Both the position numbers and the translations under genes were made by a program. Below the pieces are notes generated by a model. That model made no database searches and had not been told where the DNA came from. It saw nothing but the letters and a program-made list of their open reading frames with translations. Below, one piece after another: positions 41,710 through 51,091 of a stretch of DNA of 64,000 bases; position 1 is the stretch's first letter; every line of letters starts with the position of its first letter. The stretch spans positions 1 to 64,000 of the forward strand of contig JBGCDD010000041.1 of NCBI GenBank assembly GCA_045105075.1, read 5' to 3'. This stretch comes from JBGCDD01 sp045105075 (GTDB taxonomy: Bacteria > Pseudomonadota > Alphaproteobacteria > Rhodobacterales > Rhodobacteraceae).

Positions 41710-43011
41710 TCACAAATCGCGCAAGGCCCGCCAAGCATAGAGCGGCGGCATCACCAATCGGCGCATTGCCCCCAACGGAAACCGGGCCAAGGGCTGGCGC
41801 ATCGCAACCGGAACCTGATCTTTACCAAGCACCAAACCAGCCAGAAGTTTGCCACAGTAGCTGCCCATCGCAACGCCATTCCCATGATAGGCAAGCCCGG
41901 CAAACATCGACTTTTCACCCGGCACTTGCCCCACAAATGGCACCCGATGGCGCGCCAAACACACCATGCCAGACCACATATGCGGCGCCTCGACATGACT
42001 CCATGCCGGAAACATCCGGTCAAAATCGCGCCGGACGCGGCGGCGTGAAGAGGCCTCGGCCGCGGCTGATGACACCAGCCCACCGCGCATGCCAAACAAA
42101 AACCGCCTGTCAGGCATCAGCCGAAAATAGTGCAGCAATCCGCGTGTATCATAGCACATTTGACCGCTGCTCCAGCCTTGCGCCGCGATTTCGTTTTCGG
42201 TCAGCGGGCGGGTCACCATCACGTTGGATTGGCTTGGCATATAGCGTCCCGCAAGCCAATCCGGCAGCGTTTCCGAAGAATACCCGTTGGTCGCAATCAC
42301 CACCGATTTGCAACGCACGCGGCCCTGCCTTGTGGTCAGCACAAAGCCCGATGGCGCGCGCGTGATCGCCGTGACTTGGGCATTCTGGAACAGGTCAGCC
42401 CCCGCGTGCTGCGCGGCTTTGGCCAATCCAAACAGGTACTTGCGCGGGTTCAGAGCAAAACCATGCGGCGTGGTCAAAGCCCCGAAAAACGGGCCCGCCA
42501 TGCCGTGGGCGACCAGATCTTCGGGTTCGATCAACTCAAGCGACGGGTCATCGGCTTTGCGACGCAAAATCGCCATATCGCGAGGACGATGCGCCAACAG
42601 GGTTTCGCCTTTGGAATGCACATCAGCGTCGATATTGTGATCCCGGAGCAAATCGGCGACCAGTGCGACCGCGTCCTGTTCGGCGTGGTCATAGCCTTGA
42701 GCGCCCTCAGCACCGAACTGGCGGGTCAGCTTGGCATCGTCCAGCATGCTGCCGCCCAGACAACAAAACCCACCGTTGCGCCCGGACGCGCCCCAGCCGG
42801 GTGTATTTGCCTCAAACACCACAACTTTTGCGCCCGCTTTGGCCAGGTGCAGGGCAGCGGACATACCGGTAAATCCACCGCCGATCACGCCGACATCTGC
42901 GTCTGTGTCCGCGCCCGGTTCTGGCCATTCCGGGGGCGCAATTGTTTCATCCCACCAGCACCCTGCGCGCGGGCCAGGGCCATAGGCAAATTCTGAAAAG
43001 ATCCGCGTCAT
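41710..43011 (-). CDS. FAD-dependent oxidoreductase, PuuB/DadA-like amine oxidase
   Basis: A 433-residue flavoprotein of the D-amino-acid oxidase superfamily. The dinucleotide-binding motif G-V-I-G-G-G-F-T-G-M-S-A-A-L-H begins near residue 40 and is followed by G-W-G-A-S-G-R-N-G-G, typical of gamma-glutamylputrescine oxidase and related secondary-amine oxidases. It should oxidise an amino or imino acid with release of H2O2 or to the respiratory chain. The start is ATG 43011 (M-T-R-I-F-S-E-F-A-Y); the frame is open 180 bases further upstream, but that part has no family similarity. It lies next to polyamine-type transport and aminotransferase genes, supporting a role in amine use. Confidence 0.88.
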   Translation of the reverse strand: MTRIFSEFAYGPGPRAGCWWDETIAPPEWPEPGADTDADVGVIGGGFTGMSAALHLAKAGAKVVVFEANTPGWGASGRNGGFCCLGGSMLDDAKLTRQFGAEGAQGYDHAEQDAVALVADLLRDHNIDADVHSKGETLLAHRPRDMAILRRKADDPSLELIEPEDLVAHGMAGPFFGALTTPHGFALNPRKYLFGLAKAAQHAGADLFQNAQVTAITRAPSGFVLTTRQGRVRCKSVVIATNGYSSETLPDWLAGRYMPSQSNVMVTRPLTENEIAAQGWSSGQMCYDTRGLLHYFRLMPDRRFLFGMRGGLVSSAAAEASSRRRVRRDFDRMFPAWSHVEAPHMWSGMVCLARHRVPFVGQVPGEKSMFAGLAYHGNGVAMGSYCGKLLAGLVLGKDQVPVAMRQPLARFPLGAMRRLVMPPLYAWRALRDL

Positions 43012-43742
43012 TGTCAGCACATTGCCTCTTGTTCCCCTTGCTTTGATCGCGCGAGGTTTCGCTTTGGCAACTGTGATGGGCTCTTCAAACGTTGCAATCG
43101 CAATCATCAAATTCGACTTTGCGTCAGATGCCCAGCCAACCAAAAAACGCACAGTGACACATTCTCGGTTAAAAGGGTCGAGGCCCAGCATCCGAATGTC
43201 AAGGACACGACCCCCAGATCATTGAACGAAACAGCGAGAACCGACCCCCCGTCGCGGTGACCGGCGAAACGATCAAGCAAAACACCTTTGCCGGAAACGG
43301 GGTGCGCGGCGAATTTGCCAGTATGCACTCACATATGTCGTCCTCATGCCCAGAACAGCGACCAATGCACAGCCTTTGAGCCACTTTCATCGTCTTTCAA
43401 GTCGCGTTCAAGACCGCCTCGTCTGCACAGGCTCGCAGGCTCAGTTCATCCCAAAGATAAATGGTGGGATCCTGTTCGCAGGCATGAAATAGGGCAGGCC
43501 TGTCGCCGGCCCAACATGTTAGGTGATTTACAGAGCAAATCTGACGCGCAAGCTTTGCTCACGCAGCTGGGAAACCTCACGATCAAGTCGAAGACAGTTT
43601 CAGTGCCCCCTTCGGACCATTGTTTTGCAATGCACGGTCTGACACCCTGTGAAGTCTTTGTAAAATATGGTTTTTTGACTGGCCCGATTCATCCCAAATC
43701 GATCCTCCAGATGCCGGGATTTTGCACTGCGCTGGGTTTTCA
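43012..43742. other. Long non-coding stretch upstream of the amine oxidase
   Basis: About 730 bases with no gene I can support. Open frames exist on both strands (for example 43288-43785 plus), but they lack ribosome binding sites and look like no protein family. The promoter of the oxidase should be at its left end. Its right end borders a transposase remnant, so much of it may be decayed mobile-element or deleted-gene DNA. Confidence 0.5.
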
Positions 43743-43852
43743 GGATGCTGATCGGATGCGCGCTGTGGTTTCCCGAAGGCGATAACTGTTGAAACTATCC
43801 ACCCATTCCAGCGTGGCGTGTTTGTCCAGCCTATGAGCTGGCACATAGCCAC
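43743..43852 (-). pseudogene. Remnant of an IS3-family transposase C-terminus
   Basis: Read on the minus strand, the segment encodes H-A-T-L-E-W-V-D-S-F-N-S-Y-R-L followed by a stop a few codons later. This matches the end of IS3-group OrfB integrases, which reads roughly A-T-L-E-W-V-D-W-F-N-N-R-R-L. No catalytic DDE domain or terminal repeats are visible around it, so only the last 35 or so codons survive. Confidence 0.6.
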
Positions 43853-43893
43853 GGTTCACTGAGCATCTCTTGCCGGGCTTTTGCAAAGACACA

Positions 43894-43916
43894 AATTTGA
43901 TCACGTTTTGCCTGAG
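43894..43916. promoter_or_regulatory. Operator-like repeat copy 1, upstream of the GntR gene
   Basis: AATTTGATCA, two bases, TTTTG, one base, CTGAG. The same layout recurs at 44695-44717 with 19 of 23 bases identical. The copy lies 82 bases upstream of the regulator start. It contains the palindrome TGATCA. A site present before both a regulator and its neighbour gene suggests autoregulated binding. Confidence 0.6.
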
Positions 43917-43997
43917 CAGGAAACACACTCTATGGTCTCGGGCAACGCTGAGCGTGGCTGACCACGTTGTTGACAAGATATGAACGGAAGACTCAGG

Positions 43998-44693
43998 ATG
44001 CCTAAGAATCCAGCGCCGCAAGAGCAGGAACAATCACCGCGCCTGCCGGCTCATGAGCAAGTTTATCAAACGCTGCGGAAAAAGGTTTTGTTTGGCGAGT
44101 TGGCACCAGGCCAAGCGGTCACGATCCAAGGACTGAGCCAATCACTTGAAACAGGCGTGACGCCGGTACGAGAAGCCATTCGACGCTTGATTTCTGACGG
44201 CGCCTTGATGTTTCAAGGCAACCGTCGAGTGAGTGTTCCCGTCTTGTCTTGCAAAGACCTCGAACAGCTCATTTTTATAAGAAAAACAATGGAGCAAGAG
44301 CTAACCTTACGGGCTGCTACGCGTTTGAACCACACTGCAATTTCGCATCTCGAAGCCATTGACGCAAAGTTGGATCATGCGATTCTGCACGGTGACACCG
44401 CCGGATACTTGTTGCGAAATTATCAGTTCCATACCGCGCTTTATGCACAGGCGAATGCACCGGTTTTAGCCGACATGTCCGAACGGCTTTGGCTGCGTTT
44501 TGGGCCGTCTTTGCGCGTTGTATGTGGCCGGTTTGGAACCCAAAATTTGCCCGACCGCCACAAAGACTTGCTGAACGCACTCCGCAATCGTGATCCACAA
44601 GCTGCGGGCGAAGCCGTTGCAAGGGATGTTTTGCAAGGGATGGATCAGGTGGCCGCCGTGCTGTCTTTGGGTGCTGATTCGATTGACAGGTGA
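43998..44693 (+). CDS. GntR family transcriptional regulator (FadR/FCD subgroup)
   Basis: A regulator of about 231 residues with an N-terminal winged helix (about 20-80; H-E-Q-V-Y-Q-T-L-R-K-K-V, then T-P-V-R-E-A-I-R-R-L) and a helical FCD effector domain with the usual R-N-Y-Q-F-H segment. ATG 43998 has GGAAG nine bases upstream; ATG 43980 would add six residues. It precedes the aminotransferase gene on the same strand, and nearly identical 23-base sites lie before both genes, so it probably controls itself and the amine-degradation genes. The inducer is unknown. Confidence 0.92.
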   Translation: MPKNPAPQEQEQSPRLPAHEQVYQTLRKKVLFGELAPGQAVTIQGLSQSLETGVTPVREAIRRLISDGALMFQGNRRVSVPVLSCKDLEQLIFIRKTMEQELTLRAATRLNHTAISHLEAIDAKLDHAILHGDTAGYLLRNYQFHTALYAQANAPVLADMSERLWLRFGPSLRVVCGRFGTQNLPDRHKDLLNALRNRDPQAAGEAVARDVLQGMDQVAAVLSLGADSIDR

Positions 44694-44694
44694 T

Positions 44695-44717
44695 AATTTG
44701 ATCATATTCTGGCTGAG
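44695..44717. promoter_or_regulatory. Operator-like repeat copy 2, upstream of the aminotransferase gene
   Basis: AATTTGATCA, two bases, TTCTG, one base, CTGAG, a near copy of the site at 43894-43916 in the same orientation. It begins two bases after the GntR stop and ends 27 bases before the aminotransferase ATG, a good place for a repressor site. Confidence 0.6.
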
Positions 44718-44744
44718 TTCCTTTTTCCCGCCGGAGTAAAATCG

Positions 44745-46142
44745 ATGACCGCGATCACCAATCATATGCCCACTGCCGAGCTTCAGGCTCTGGACGCCGC
44801 GCACCATATGCATCCGTTCACATCCGGCGCCGAACTTGCGACAAAAGGCGCGCGGGTTATCACGCGCGCCAAAGGTGTTTATCTGACCGACAGCGACGGG
44901 CATGAAATTCTGGACGCGATGGCGGGTCTATGGTGCGTCAACATCGGATATGGACGACCCGAACTGGCCGAGGTCGCCGCGCGTCAGATGCGCGAACTGC
45001 CCTATTACAATACGTTTTTTCAGACAACACATGTGCCGGTGATTGCCTTGGCGCAAAAGATAGCCGAGCTTGCGCCGGGTCCATTGAACCACACGTTTTT
45101 TGCCAGTTCCGGATCCGAAGCCAACGATACCAATATCCGATTGGCGCGCACATATTGGATGCATTTGGGCAAGCCCGAGAAATCAATCATCATCAGCCGC
45201 AAGAATGCCTATCACGGATCCTCTGTTGGCAGTGGATCACTGGGCGGCATGTCCTATATGCACGCGCAAGGCGGGCTGCCAATACCAGATGTGGTACATA
45301 TCGACCAGCCCAACTGGTACAGCGAAGGCGGTGATGTCAGCCCAGAAGACTTTGGATTGGCCCGAGCCCAACAGTTGGAACAGACAATTCACGAATTGGG
45401 AGAAAGCCGTGTGGCCGCGTTCATCGCCGAACCAATCCAAGGCGCGGGCGGTGTTATTATTCCGCCCGCGACCTATTGGCCCGAGATTCAACGCATTTGC
45501 GACAAATATGAAATTCTATTGATCGCTGATGAGGTCATCTGCGGCTTTGGGCGCGCAGGGCATTGGTTCGGGAGTCAAGCACTTGAAATAAAACCAGATA
45601 TTATGACAATCGCGAAGGGTTTGTCTTCGGGTTATCAACCCATTGGCGGCTCGGTTGTCAGCGACGCGGTGGCTCAGGTGATCGACAGCACGGATTTTAA
45701 CCACGGATACACTTATTCCGGGCATCCTGTCGCAGCCGCCGTCGCTTTGGAAAACCTGCGAATACTGGAAGAAGAAAACATCATAGACACGGTGCGTGAT
45801 ACGACTGCACCTTATCTTGCTGAACAGTGGGCAACTTTGGCGGATCATCCCTTGGTGGGTGAGGCCGTCAGTTGCGGGATGTTGGGATCCATTGCGCTGA
45901 CGCCAGAAAAGGCGAGCCGCGCGAAGTTTGCGTCAGACGTTGGCACTGTCGGTTTGATTTGCCGCGAAAAATGCTTTGGTAACAAGCTGGTTATGCGCCA
46001 CGTCGGTGATCGAATGGTGATTTCGCCACCTCTGATCATTGGAAAAGACGATATTGACGTGATGATGAAGCGCGTTCGCATCTCGCTTGATCAGTGTTTG
46101 AGCGAACTGAAAGACCACGGCTTGATGAAGCCTGCGTCTTAG
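44745..46142 (+). CDS. Class III PLP aminotransferase (putrescine/omega-amino acid:pyruvate type)
   Basis: A 465-residue fold-type I aminotransferase. Conserved features are the G-S-E-A-N-D phosphate-binding segment, A-Y-H-G-S-S, the D-E-V-I-C-G-F-G-R motif and the PLP lysine K291 in T-I-A-K-G-L-S-S-G. It resembles SpuC-like putrescine:pyruvate and other omega-amine transaminases. The gene follows a GntR regulator and converges, with a four-base overlap, on the ArgE-like gene. In the ectoine-degradation hypothesis it could instead take the DoeD role (diaminobutyrate transaminase); the sequence alone does not choose between these. Confidence 0.9.
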   Translation: MTAITNHMPTAELQALDAAHHMHPFTSGAELATKGARVITRAKGVYLTDSDGHEILDAMAGLWCVNIGYGRPELAEVAARQMRELPYYNTFFQTTHVPVIALAQKIAELAPGPLNHTFFASSGSEANDTNIRLARTYWMHLGKPEKSIIISRKNAYHGSSVGSGSLGGMSYMHAQGGLPIPDVVHIDQPNWYSEGGDVSPEDFGLARAQQLEQTIHELGESRVAAFIAEPIQGAGGVIIPPATYWPEIQRICDKYEILLIADEVICGFGRAGHWFGSQALEIKPDIMTIAKGLSSGYQPIGGSVVSDAVAQVIDSTDFNHGYTYSGHPVAAAVALENLRILEEENIIDTVRDTTAPYLAEQWATLADHPLVGEAVSCGMLGSIALTPEKASRAKFASDVGTVGLICREKCFGNKLVMRHVGDRMVISPPLIIGKDDIDVMMKRVRISLDQCLSELKDHGLMKPAS

Positions 46143-47302
46143 GCGGTCAGACTCTGGCCAATGCAACCCAACATATCAAGGCATCGATCCAGTTGAGCAA
46201 TGTTTAGGAATTCATTGGCGGTGTGGGCCTGCTGGATCGCGCCAGGCCCGCAAACAACCACGGACATTCCTAAATTTTGAAACAACCCCGCCTCAGTGCC
46301 AAAAGCCACAACATCCGCTCGATCAGCGCCTGTCAATTTCATAACCAGATCACGCGCACTGTTTTCGTCCAAGACCTCTAGTCCTTCAATTTCACCAATG
46401 ATTTCAGTGGTTACCTCAGCTTCCGGGGCAATGACACGCATCAAAGGCAGTAAATCCTCCTGAACAAACCGCTCCATCTCGGCTTTAGCGAATTGTTTGT
46501 CACTATCTTGCACAGGCCGCATTTCCCACGCAACCGTGGCCTGTTCCGCGATCACATTGTGCGCCAAACCGCCTTCGATGCGCCCGACATTCACTGTCGT
46601 CCAAGGCGGTTGAAACCGGCTGTGTTGCGGCGCGCGCAGCATCAAGGCAGTGCGCAATTCAATTAATTTCGAGACGTAACGCGCCGCGTATTCTGCCGCG
46701 TTTACCCCGCGATCTGGCAATGACCCATGCCCCGCCCGACCTTTGAAACGAGCTGTGTATTCGCAACATCCTTTGTGCCCTTCGATCACCCGCATTTCGG
46801 TGGGCTCTCCGATAATGGCCATCGCCGGCGCGCAGTCGCGTTTTGCCAATTCCGGAATCAAGGAGCGGGCGCCGAGACAGCCAACTTCCTCGTCATAGGT
46901 CAATGCAATGTGCAAAGGTCGGCGCAAATCGGCTGTTTTGAGCGTGTTTGCCGTGATCAATGCAGCCGCAATGAACCCTTTCATATCGCAGGTACCCCGC
47001 CCGAAAAGCATGTCGTCTTTACGTTGCATTTTAAACGGGTCGCTTTGCCAGACCTGGTCCGTGACCGGCACAACGTCACTGTGCCCAGACAAAAGAAGAC
47101 CACCGGCAACGTCTGGGCCAACAACTGCGTAAAGATTGGCCTTTTTTCCAGTTTCGTCCCGGAAGATATCCACACGGGCACCCGCAGCATCCAAAAGGTT
47201 CGCCGCGTCCTCAATCAGGGCCAAATTACTGTCTGAAGATACAGTAGGGTGGGCGACAAGTCGGTCCAACAGAGCAATTGTAGGTGGCAGCAATGCATTC
47301 AT
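46139..47302 (-). CDS. ArgE-like M20 deacetylase
   Basis: A 387-residue zinc hydrolase of the M20 family. It has the metal motif S-G-H-S-D-V-V-P-V, the bridging acidic G-T-C-D-M-K-G, the catalytic Y-D-E-E-V-G-C-L-G and the late C-terminal histidine near the H-T-A-N-E-F segment, as in acetylornithine deacetylase. It removes acetyl groups from N-acetyl-amino acids. The start overlaps the stop of the DoeA-like gene (ATGA), so the two are co-translated. Because arginine-synthesis genes are absent here, a catabolic role on the N-acetyl product of the DoeA-like enzyme is more likely than ornithine synthesis. Confidence 0.88.
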   Translation of the reverse strand: MNALLPPTIALLDRLVAHPTVSSDSNLALIEDAANLLDAAGARVDIFRDETGKKANLYAVVGPDVAGGLLLSGHSDVVPVTDQVWQSDPFKMQRKDDMLFGRGTCDMKGFIAAALITANTLKTADLRRPLHIALTYDEEVGCLGARSLIPELAKRDCAPAMAIIGEPTEMRVIEGHKGCCEYTARFKGRAGHGSLPDRGVNAAEYAARYVSKLIELRTALMLRAPQHSRFQPPWTTVNVGRIEGGLAHNVIAEQATVAWEMRPVQDSDKQFAKAEMERFVQEDLLPLMRVIAPEAEVTTEIIGEIEGLEVLDENSARDLVMKLTGADRADVVAFGTEAGLFQNLGMSVVVCGPGAIQQAHTANEFLNIAQLDRCLDMLGCIGQSLTA

Positions 47303-48483
47303 GGTTTAACAAACAACTGTCGCGGTCGATTGCACAACGTCTCGGCCGGCCCACTGTCACAAATCAAAATGCTCTCGGTGATTTCCAGCCCCCAGTTTTG
47401 CATCCACAACCCAGGCATGAAATGAAACGTCATGCCAGCTTCAAGGATAGTGTCGTCTTCGGGGCGCAATGAAATCGTGCGCTCGCCCCAATCCGGTGGG
47501 TAGCTCAAGCCAATCGGATAGCCACAGCGCGCGCCGCGTTCGATACCCGCGCGTTCCATCGGAGCCGCCAACGCATTGGCGATGTCTGCGGCGCGGTTGC
47601 CAGCGCGCGCGGCATCAAGCCCGGCCGTTAATCCTTCGATCAGCGCGGCTTCGGCGCGCAACATGTCATCCGGCGGTGTGCCAAGAAACAGCGTCCGGCA
47701 AAATGGCGCGTGATAGCGTCGGTAACACCCTGATATCTCGAAGAATGTCGCCTCGCCATTTTGAAACGGACGGCCATCCCATGTCAGATGCGGCGCCGCG
47801 GCGTCGCGCCCAGAAGGCAAAAGCGGGACAATAGCAGGGTAATCACCCCAATGGCCGTCGGCGCCCCGGATCGCATCTCGATAGATTTCCGCAACGATTT
47901 CATTTTTCGGCACCCCCGGTTCGACACGTTCCAACAGACCATCTACAACTTTTTCCGAGATTGCCGCAGCTCGACGCATAAAGGTGACTTCGGCCTCGGA
48001 TTTTATCGCTCGCTGCCAATTCACCAACCCGGTTGAGTCCTGCCAAACAACTTGAGGCAGATCAATTTTCAACACATCCATGGCTTTGGCAGAGAAATAA
48101 TAGTTGTCCGCCTCGACGCCGATGCGGGACTCAGACAGACCCAGGTCGCCCAAAACCCGTGCGAGATCCTGCATCGGGTGACAATCGGTGGCTTGCACGA
48201 AACCATCGGCATAGCCTTGAATGCAGGAGTCTGCCATCCAAACCGTTCGACGCGCGCCGTTCGCATCCTGGGCGCGCCCCCACCAGATCGGATCACCTTC
48301 AGCGCGAACAATCACGCCTTGATGCACGTAGAATGACCATCCATCATAGCCAGTCAACCAGGCTTGGTTTGACGGATCGGTAACGATCAGCGCCGCGACA
48401 TCGGCCAAAACCATTGCGCGGCGCGTGCGCACCAGCCGGGACTCATATTCAGATCTTGAAAACGGCAAAGACGTCGCTGGCAT
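47299..48483 (-). CDS. DoeA-like hydrolase (ectoine hydrolase family, peptidase M24 fold)
   Basis: A 394-residue pita-bread-fold protein. Compared from memory with ectoine hydrolase DoeA/EutD it keeps long blocks: W-L-T-G-Y-D-G-W-S-F-Y-V-H-Q, G-R-A-Q-D-A-N-G-A, E-A-D-N-Y-Y-F-S-A, I-V-P-L-L-P-S-G and the C-terminal P-P-D-W-G-E-R-T. DoeA opens the pyrimidine ring of ectoine to N-acetyl-diaminobutyrate. The start at ATG 48483 is set by the family N-terminus. Neighbours (ArgE-like deacetylase, class III aminotransferase, ABC importer) would fit stepwise breakdown of ectoine or a similar cyclic amidine, but the usual DoeB, the usual regulator and usual transporters are absent, so the substrate may differ. 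Confidence 0.8.
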   Translation of the reverse strand: MPATSLPFSRSEYESRLVRTRRAMVLADVAALIVTDPSNQAWLTGYDGWSFYVHQGVIVRAEGDPIWWGRAQDANGARRTVWMADSCIQGYADGFVQATDCHPMQDLARVLGDLGLSESRIGVEADNYYFSAKAMDVLKIDLPQVVWQDSTGLVNWQRAIKSEAEVTFMRRAAAISEKVVDGLLERVEPGVPKNEIVAEIYRDAIRGADGHWGDYPAIVPLLPSGRDAAAPHLTWDGRPFQNGEATFFEISGCYRRYHAPFCRTLFLGTPPDDMLRAEAALIEGLTAGLDAARAGNRAADIANALAAPMERAGIERGARCGYPIGLSYPPDWGERTISLRPEDDTILEAGMTFHFMPGLWMQNWGLEITESILICDSGPAETLCNRPRQLFVKP

Positions 48484-48682
48484 AAAATCGCTTTCAAAAC
48501 AGTCCGGCAGTCTTGCCGATAGATCTCTATTTGATGATTTTTGTTCGTTTTTTTGTTCGTTGGCTAGCAAAATTGCGGTTCGCAGCACCAAAACACGCGA
48601 CAAGGTTGCATCTTTGGTTGTCGGTGTGCTTACAATCGGGAACAAAACGCAGATCAACTGTGAAAGCCCAAGGGGAGCCATT

Positions 48683-49783
48683 TTGGCCGAAACGCAATCG
48701 TCCGGAGCGTTCGTTGAATTCGAACGGGTCCAAAAGAGCTATGACGGCGAAACTCTGGTCGTCAAAGATCTGAATCTTATCATGCCGAAGGGCGAGTTCC
48801 TCACGATGCTGGGACCGTCCGGATCGGGAAAAACCACCTGCCTGATGATGCTGGCAGGCTTCGAGACGGCCACACATGGCGACATTCGTCTGGACGGGGT
48901 TTCGATCAACAATATTCCACCGCACAAACGTGGGATCGGAATGGTGTTCCAGAATTACGCGCTTTTTCCGCATATGACCGTGGCCGAAAATCTGTCATTT
49001 CCGCTTGAAGTGCGAAAAATGGGCAAAAGTGAGCGTGAAACCAAGGTCAAACGGGCGCTCGACATGGTGCAAATGGGTGCGTTTGGCGGCCGTCGGCCCG
49101 CCCAATTGTCGGGTGGTCAACAACAGAGAATCGCATTGGCACGCGCCCTGGTTTTCGAAGCTGAGCTGGTGCTGATGGATGAACCATTGGGCGCGTTGGA
49201 CAAACAATTGCGCGAACACATGCAGTTCGAAATCAAACGAATCGCGGACAATCTCGGGATCACCGTCGTCTATGTCACGCATGACCAGACCGAAGCGTTA
49301 ACGATGTCTGATCGCGTCGCGGTCTTTGATGACGGTCGCATCCAACAACTTGCCCCACCAGATCAGCTCTATGAAGCGCCAGATAACAGCTTTGTTGCGC
49401 AATTCATAGGCGAAAACAACACGTTAGAAGGTGTCATCAAGGAGATAAAAGGTGGTACGGCGCTTGTTCAACTGGACAGCGGTGACTTGATCGATGCCAA
49501 GCCAATCAACGTGTCGCAACCTGGTGAGAGAACGCGCGTTTCCATTCGACCCGAACGAGTTGAGTACAACAAGGAACGTCTGCAAGACGGTGCTCATACG
49601 CTGAAAGCAGAAGTAATGGAATTCATTTACATGGGTGACATCTTTCGCACGCGCCTGCGGGTGGCTGGCAGCGAAGACTTCATTATCAAAACCCGCAACG
49701 CCCCCGACCAGGTGCGATTGCAACCGGGCACCCAAATCGAAATTGGTTGGTTGCCCGAAGATTGCCGCGCGCTGGATGCGTAG
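48683..49783 (+). CDS. ABC transporter ATP-binding protein, PotA-like
   Basis: A 366-residue ATPase of a polyamine-type importer. Walker A G-P-S-G-S-G-K-T lies at residues 44-51, the signature L-S-G-G-Q-Q at 142-147, Walker B L-V-L-M-D-E-P is followed by the H-loop in V-T-H-D-Q, and a C-terminal TOBE domain ends the protein. I set the start at TTG 48683, with AGGGGAG five bases upstream; the frame is open far upstream but overlaps the DoeA-like gene head to head. It heads a four-gene importer operon (ATPase, binding protein, two permeases). Confidence 0.9.
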   Translation: MAETQSSGAFVEFERVQKSYDGETLVVKDLNLIMPKGEFLTMLGPSGSGKTTCLMMLAGFETATHGDIRLDGVSINNIPPHKRGIGMVFQNYALFPHMTVAENLSFPLEVRKMGKSERETKVKRALDMVQMGAFGGRRPAQLSGGQQQRIALARALVFEAELVLMDEPLGALDKQLREHMQFEIKRIADNLGITVVYVTHDQTEALTMSDRVAVFDDGRIQQLAPPDQLYEAPDNSFVAQFIGENNTLEGVIKEIKGGTALVQLDSGDLIDAKPINVSQPGERTRVSIRPERVEYNKERLQDGAHTLKAEVMEFIYMGDIFRTRLRVAGSEDFIIKTRNAPDQVRLQPGTQIEIGWLPEDCRALDA

Positions 49784-49894
49784 CGGCGCGAGCTGTCGTG
49801 ACAGAAAATGTTGCGATGCACACGGCCAACACCTGATGCCTGAATGGTAGCGGCCAAAAGTAAATAACAGGCAAACTCTGGGAGAAAGACCAAA

Positions 49895-51001
49895 ATGACT
49901 CTTACCAAAACTCTGATGGCCACGACCGTGCTGACATTTGTCGCCGGACTGGCACATGCAGATGGCCACATGGCAAGCGACATGACCATTGTCAGCTGGG
50001 GCGGCGCCTATTCCAAGTCGCAGCAGCTGGCTTACCACGACCCCTACGCGGCGATGACCGGCGTCAAAATTATCAATGATGATTCTTCGGCCGAGGCAGT
50101 CTCCAAGCTGCGCGCAATGAGCGAAGCGGGCAACGTGACATGGGACGTTGTTGACGTCGTCGCCGCAGACGCCCTGCGTTTGTGCGACGAAGGCCTGGCG
50201 ATGGAAATCGATCCGGACACGATGCTGGCGGCCGCTCCTGATGGAACATCAGCGCGCGACGACTTTGGCGAATTGTTGGTAGGCGACTGTTTTATACCAC
50301 AAATCGTCTACTCCACCACATTTGGCTATCGAACCGATCTGGTGGGTGACACACCGCCAACATCGGTCTGCGCGGTTTTTGATACGGACGCCTATCCGGG
50401 CAAACGCTCGCTGGAAAAGCGCCCGATCGCCAACATGGAATGGGCACTGCTTTGCGACGGCGTTGCCAAGGGCGACATCTATGACCTGCTTGCGACAGAA
50501 GCCGGCCAGGAACAGGCGTTGGCCAAGTTGAACACAATCAAATCCGACGTGATCTGGTGGTCGGCCGGTGCAGACACTCCGCAGCTTTTGGCTGACGGCG
50601 AAATTGTGATGGGCTCAACCTACAACGGGCGTTTGTTCAGCGTTATCGAAGAGCAAAATCAGCCTGTTGGAATGCTTTGGGACGCTCAGATGTTTGATCT
50701 GGACGGCTGGATTATCCCAACTGGCCTTAGCCCCGAGCGCCAAGCCCGCGCGCTTGATTATATCATGTTTGCAACAGACACACAGCGTCTGGCGGATCAA
50801 GCCAAATACATCAGCTACGGACCCGCGCGTCTGTCTTCGGCGCCATTGGTCGGCAAACATGCCGAATTGGGCATCGAGATGGCGCCGCATATGCCAACCG
50901 ATCCAAACAATGCCAAGAACACGTTCTTGTACAACTACGAGTTCTGGGCTGACTACCGTGACGATATCGACGCCAAATTCCAAGCGTGGTTGGCGAAGTA
51001 A
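49895..51001 (+). CDS. Periplasmic substrate-binding protein of a polyamine-type ABC importer
   Basis: A 368-residue exported protein with a Sec signal peptide (about residues 1-22, cleaved after A-H-A) and a PotD/PotF-like binding fold beginning M-T-I-V-S-W-G-G-A-Y-S-K-S-Q. It would bring spermidine, putrescine or another small cation to the permeases. GGGAGAA lies about ten bases before the ATG. A strong stem-loop follows its stop, a typical device for keeping binding-protein mRNA more abundant than that of the permeases. Confidence 0.92.
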   Translation: MTLTKTLMATTVLTFVAGLAHADGHMASDMTIVSWGGAYSKSQQLAYHDPYAAMTGVKIINDDSSAEAVSKLRAMSEAGNVTWDVVDVVAADALRLCDEGLAMEIDPDTMLAAAPDGTSARDDFGELLVGDCFIPQIVYSTTFGYRTDLVGDTPPTSVCAVFDTDAYPGKRSLEKRPIANMEWALLCDGVAKGDIYDLLATEAGQEQALAKLNTIKSDVIWWSAGADTPQLLADGEIVMGSTYNGRLFSVIEEQNQPVGMLWDAQMFDLDGWIIPTGLSPERQARALDYIMFATDTQRLADQAKYISYGPARLSSAPLVGKHAELGIEMAPHMPTDPNNAKNTFLYNYEFWADYRDDIDAKFQAWLAK

Positions 51002-51023
51002 ACTTCGTCGTCAAGATAGCTCG

Positions 51024-51045
51024 CGGGGGCGGCTTTTCGCCCCCG
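51024..51045 (+). terminator. Intercistronic stem-loop after the binding-protein gene
   Basis: CGGGGGCG and CGCCCCCG pair perfectly around a six-base loop GCTTTT, 22 bases after the binding-protein stop. There is no T tract, so it more likely protects the upstream mRNA end or partly attenuates than fully terminates. Confidence 0.7.
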
Positions 51046-51091
51046 TGAACACCCATCTACCAATTTCTCTTCCAAAAAATCGGACACTGCC

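Noticed and set aside
43288..43785. 165-codon plus-strand frame in the gap before the GntR gene
   Set aside because: No ribosome binding site or family similarity, and its end runs antisense through the transposase remnant.
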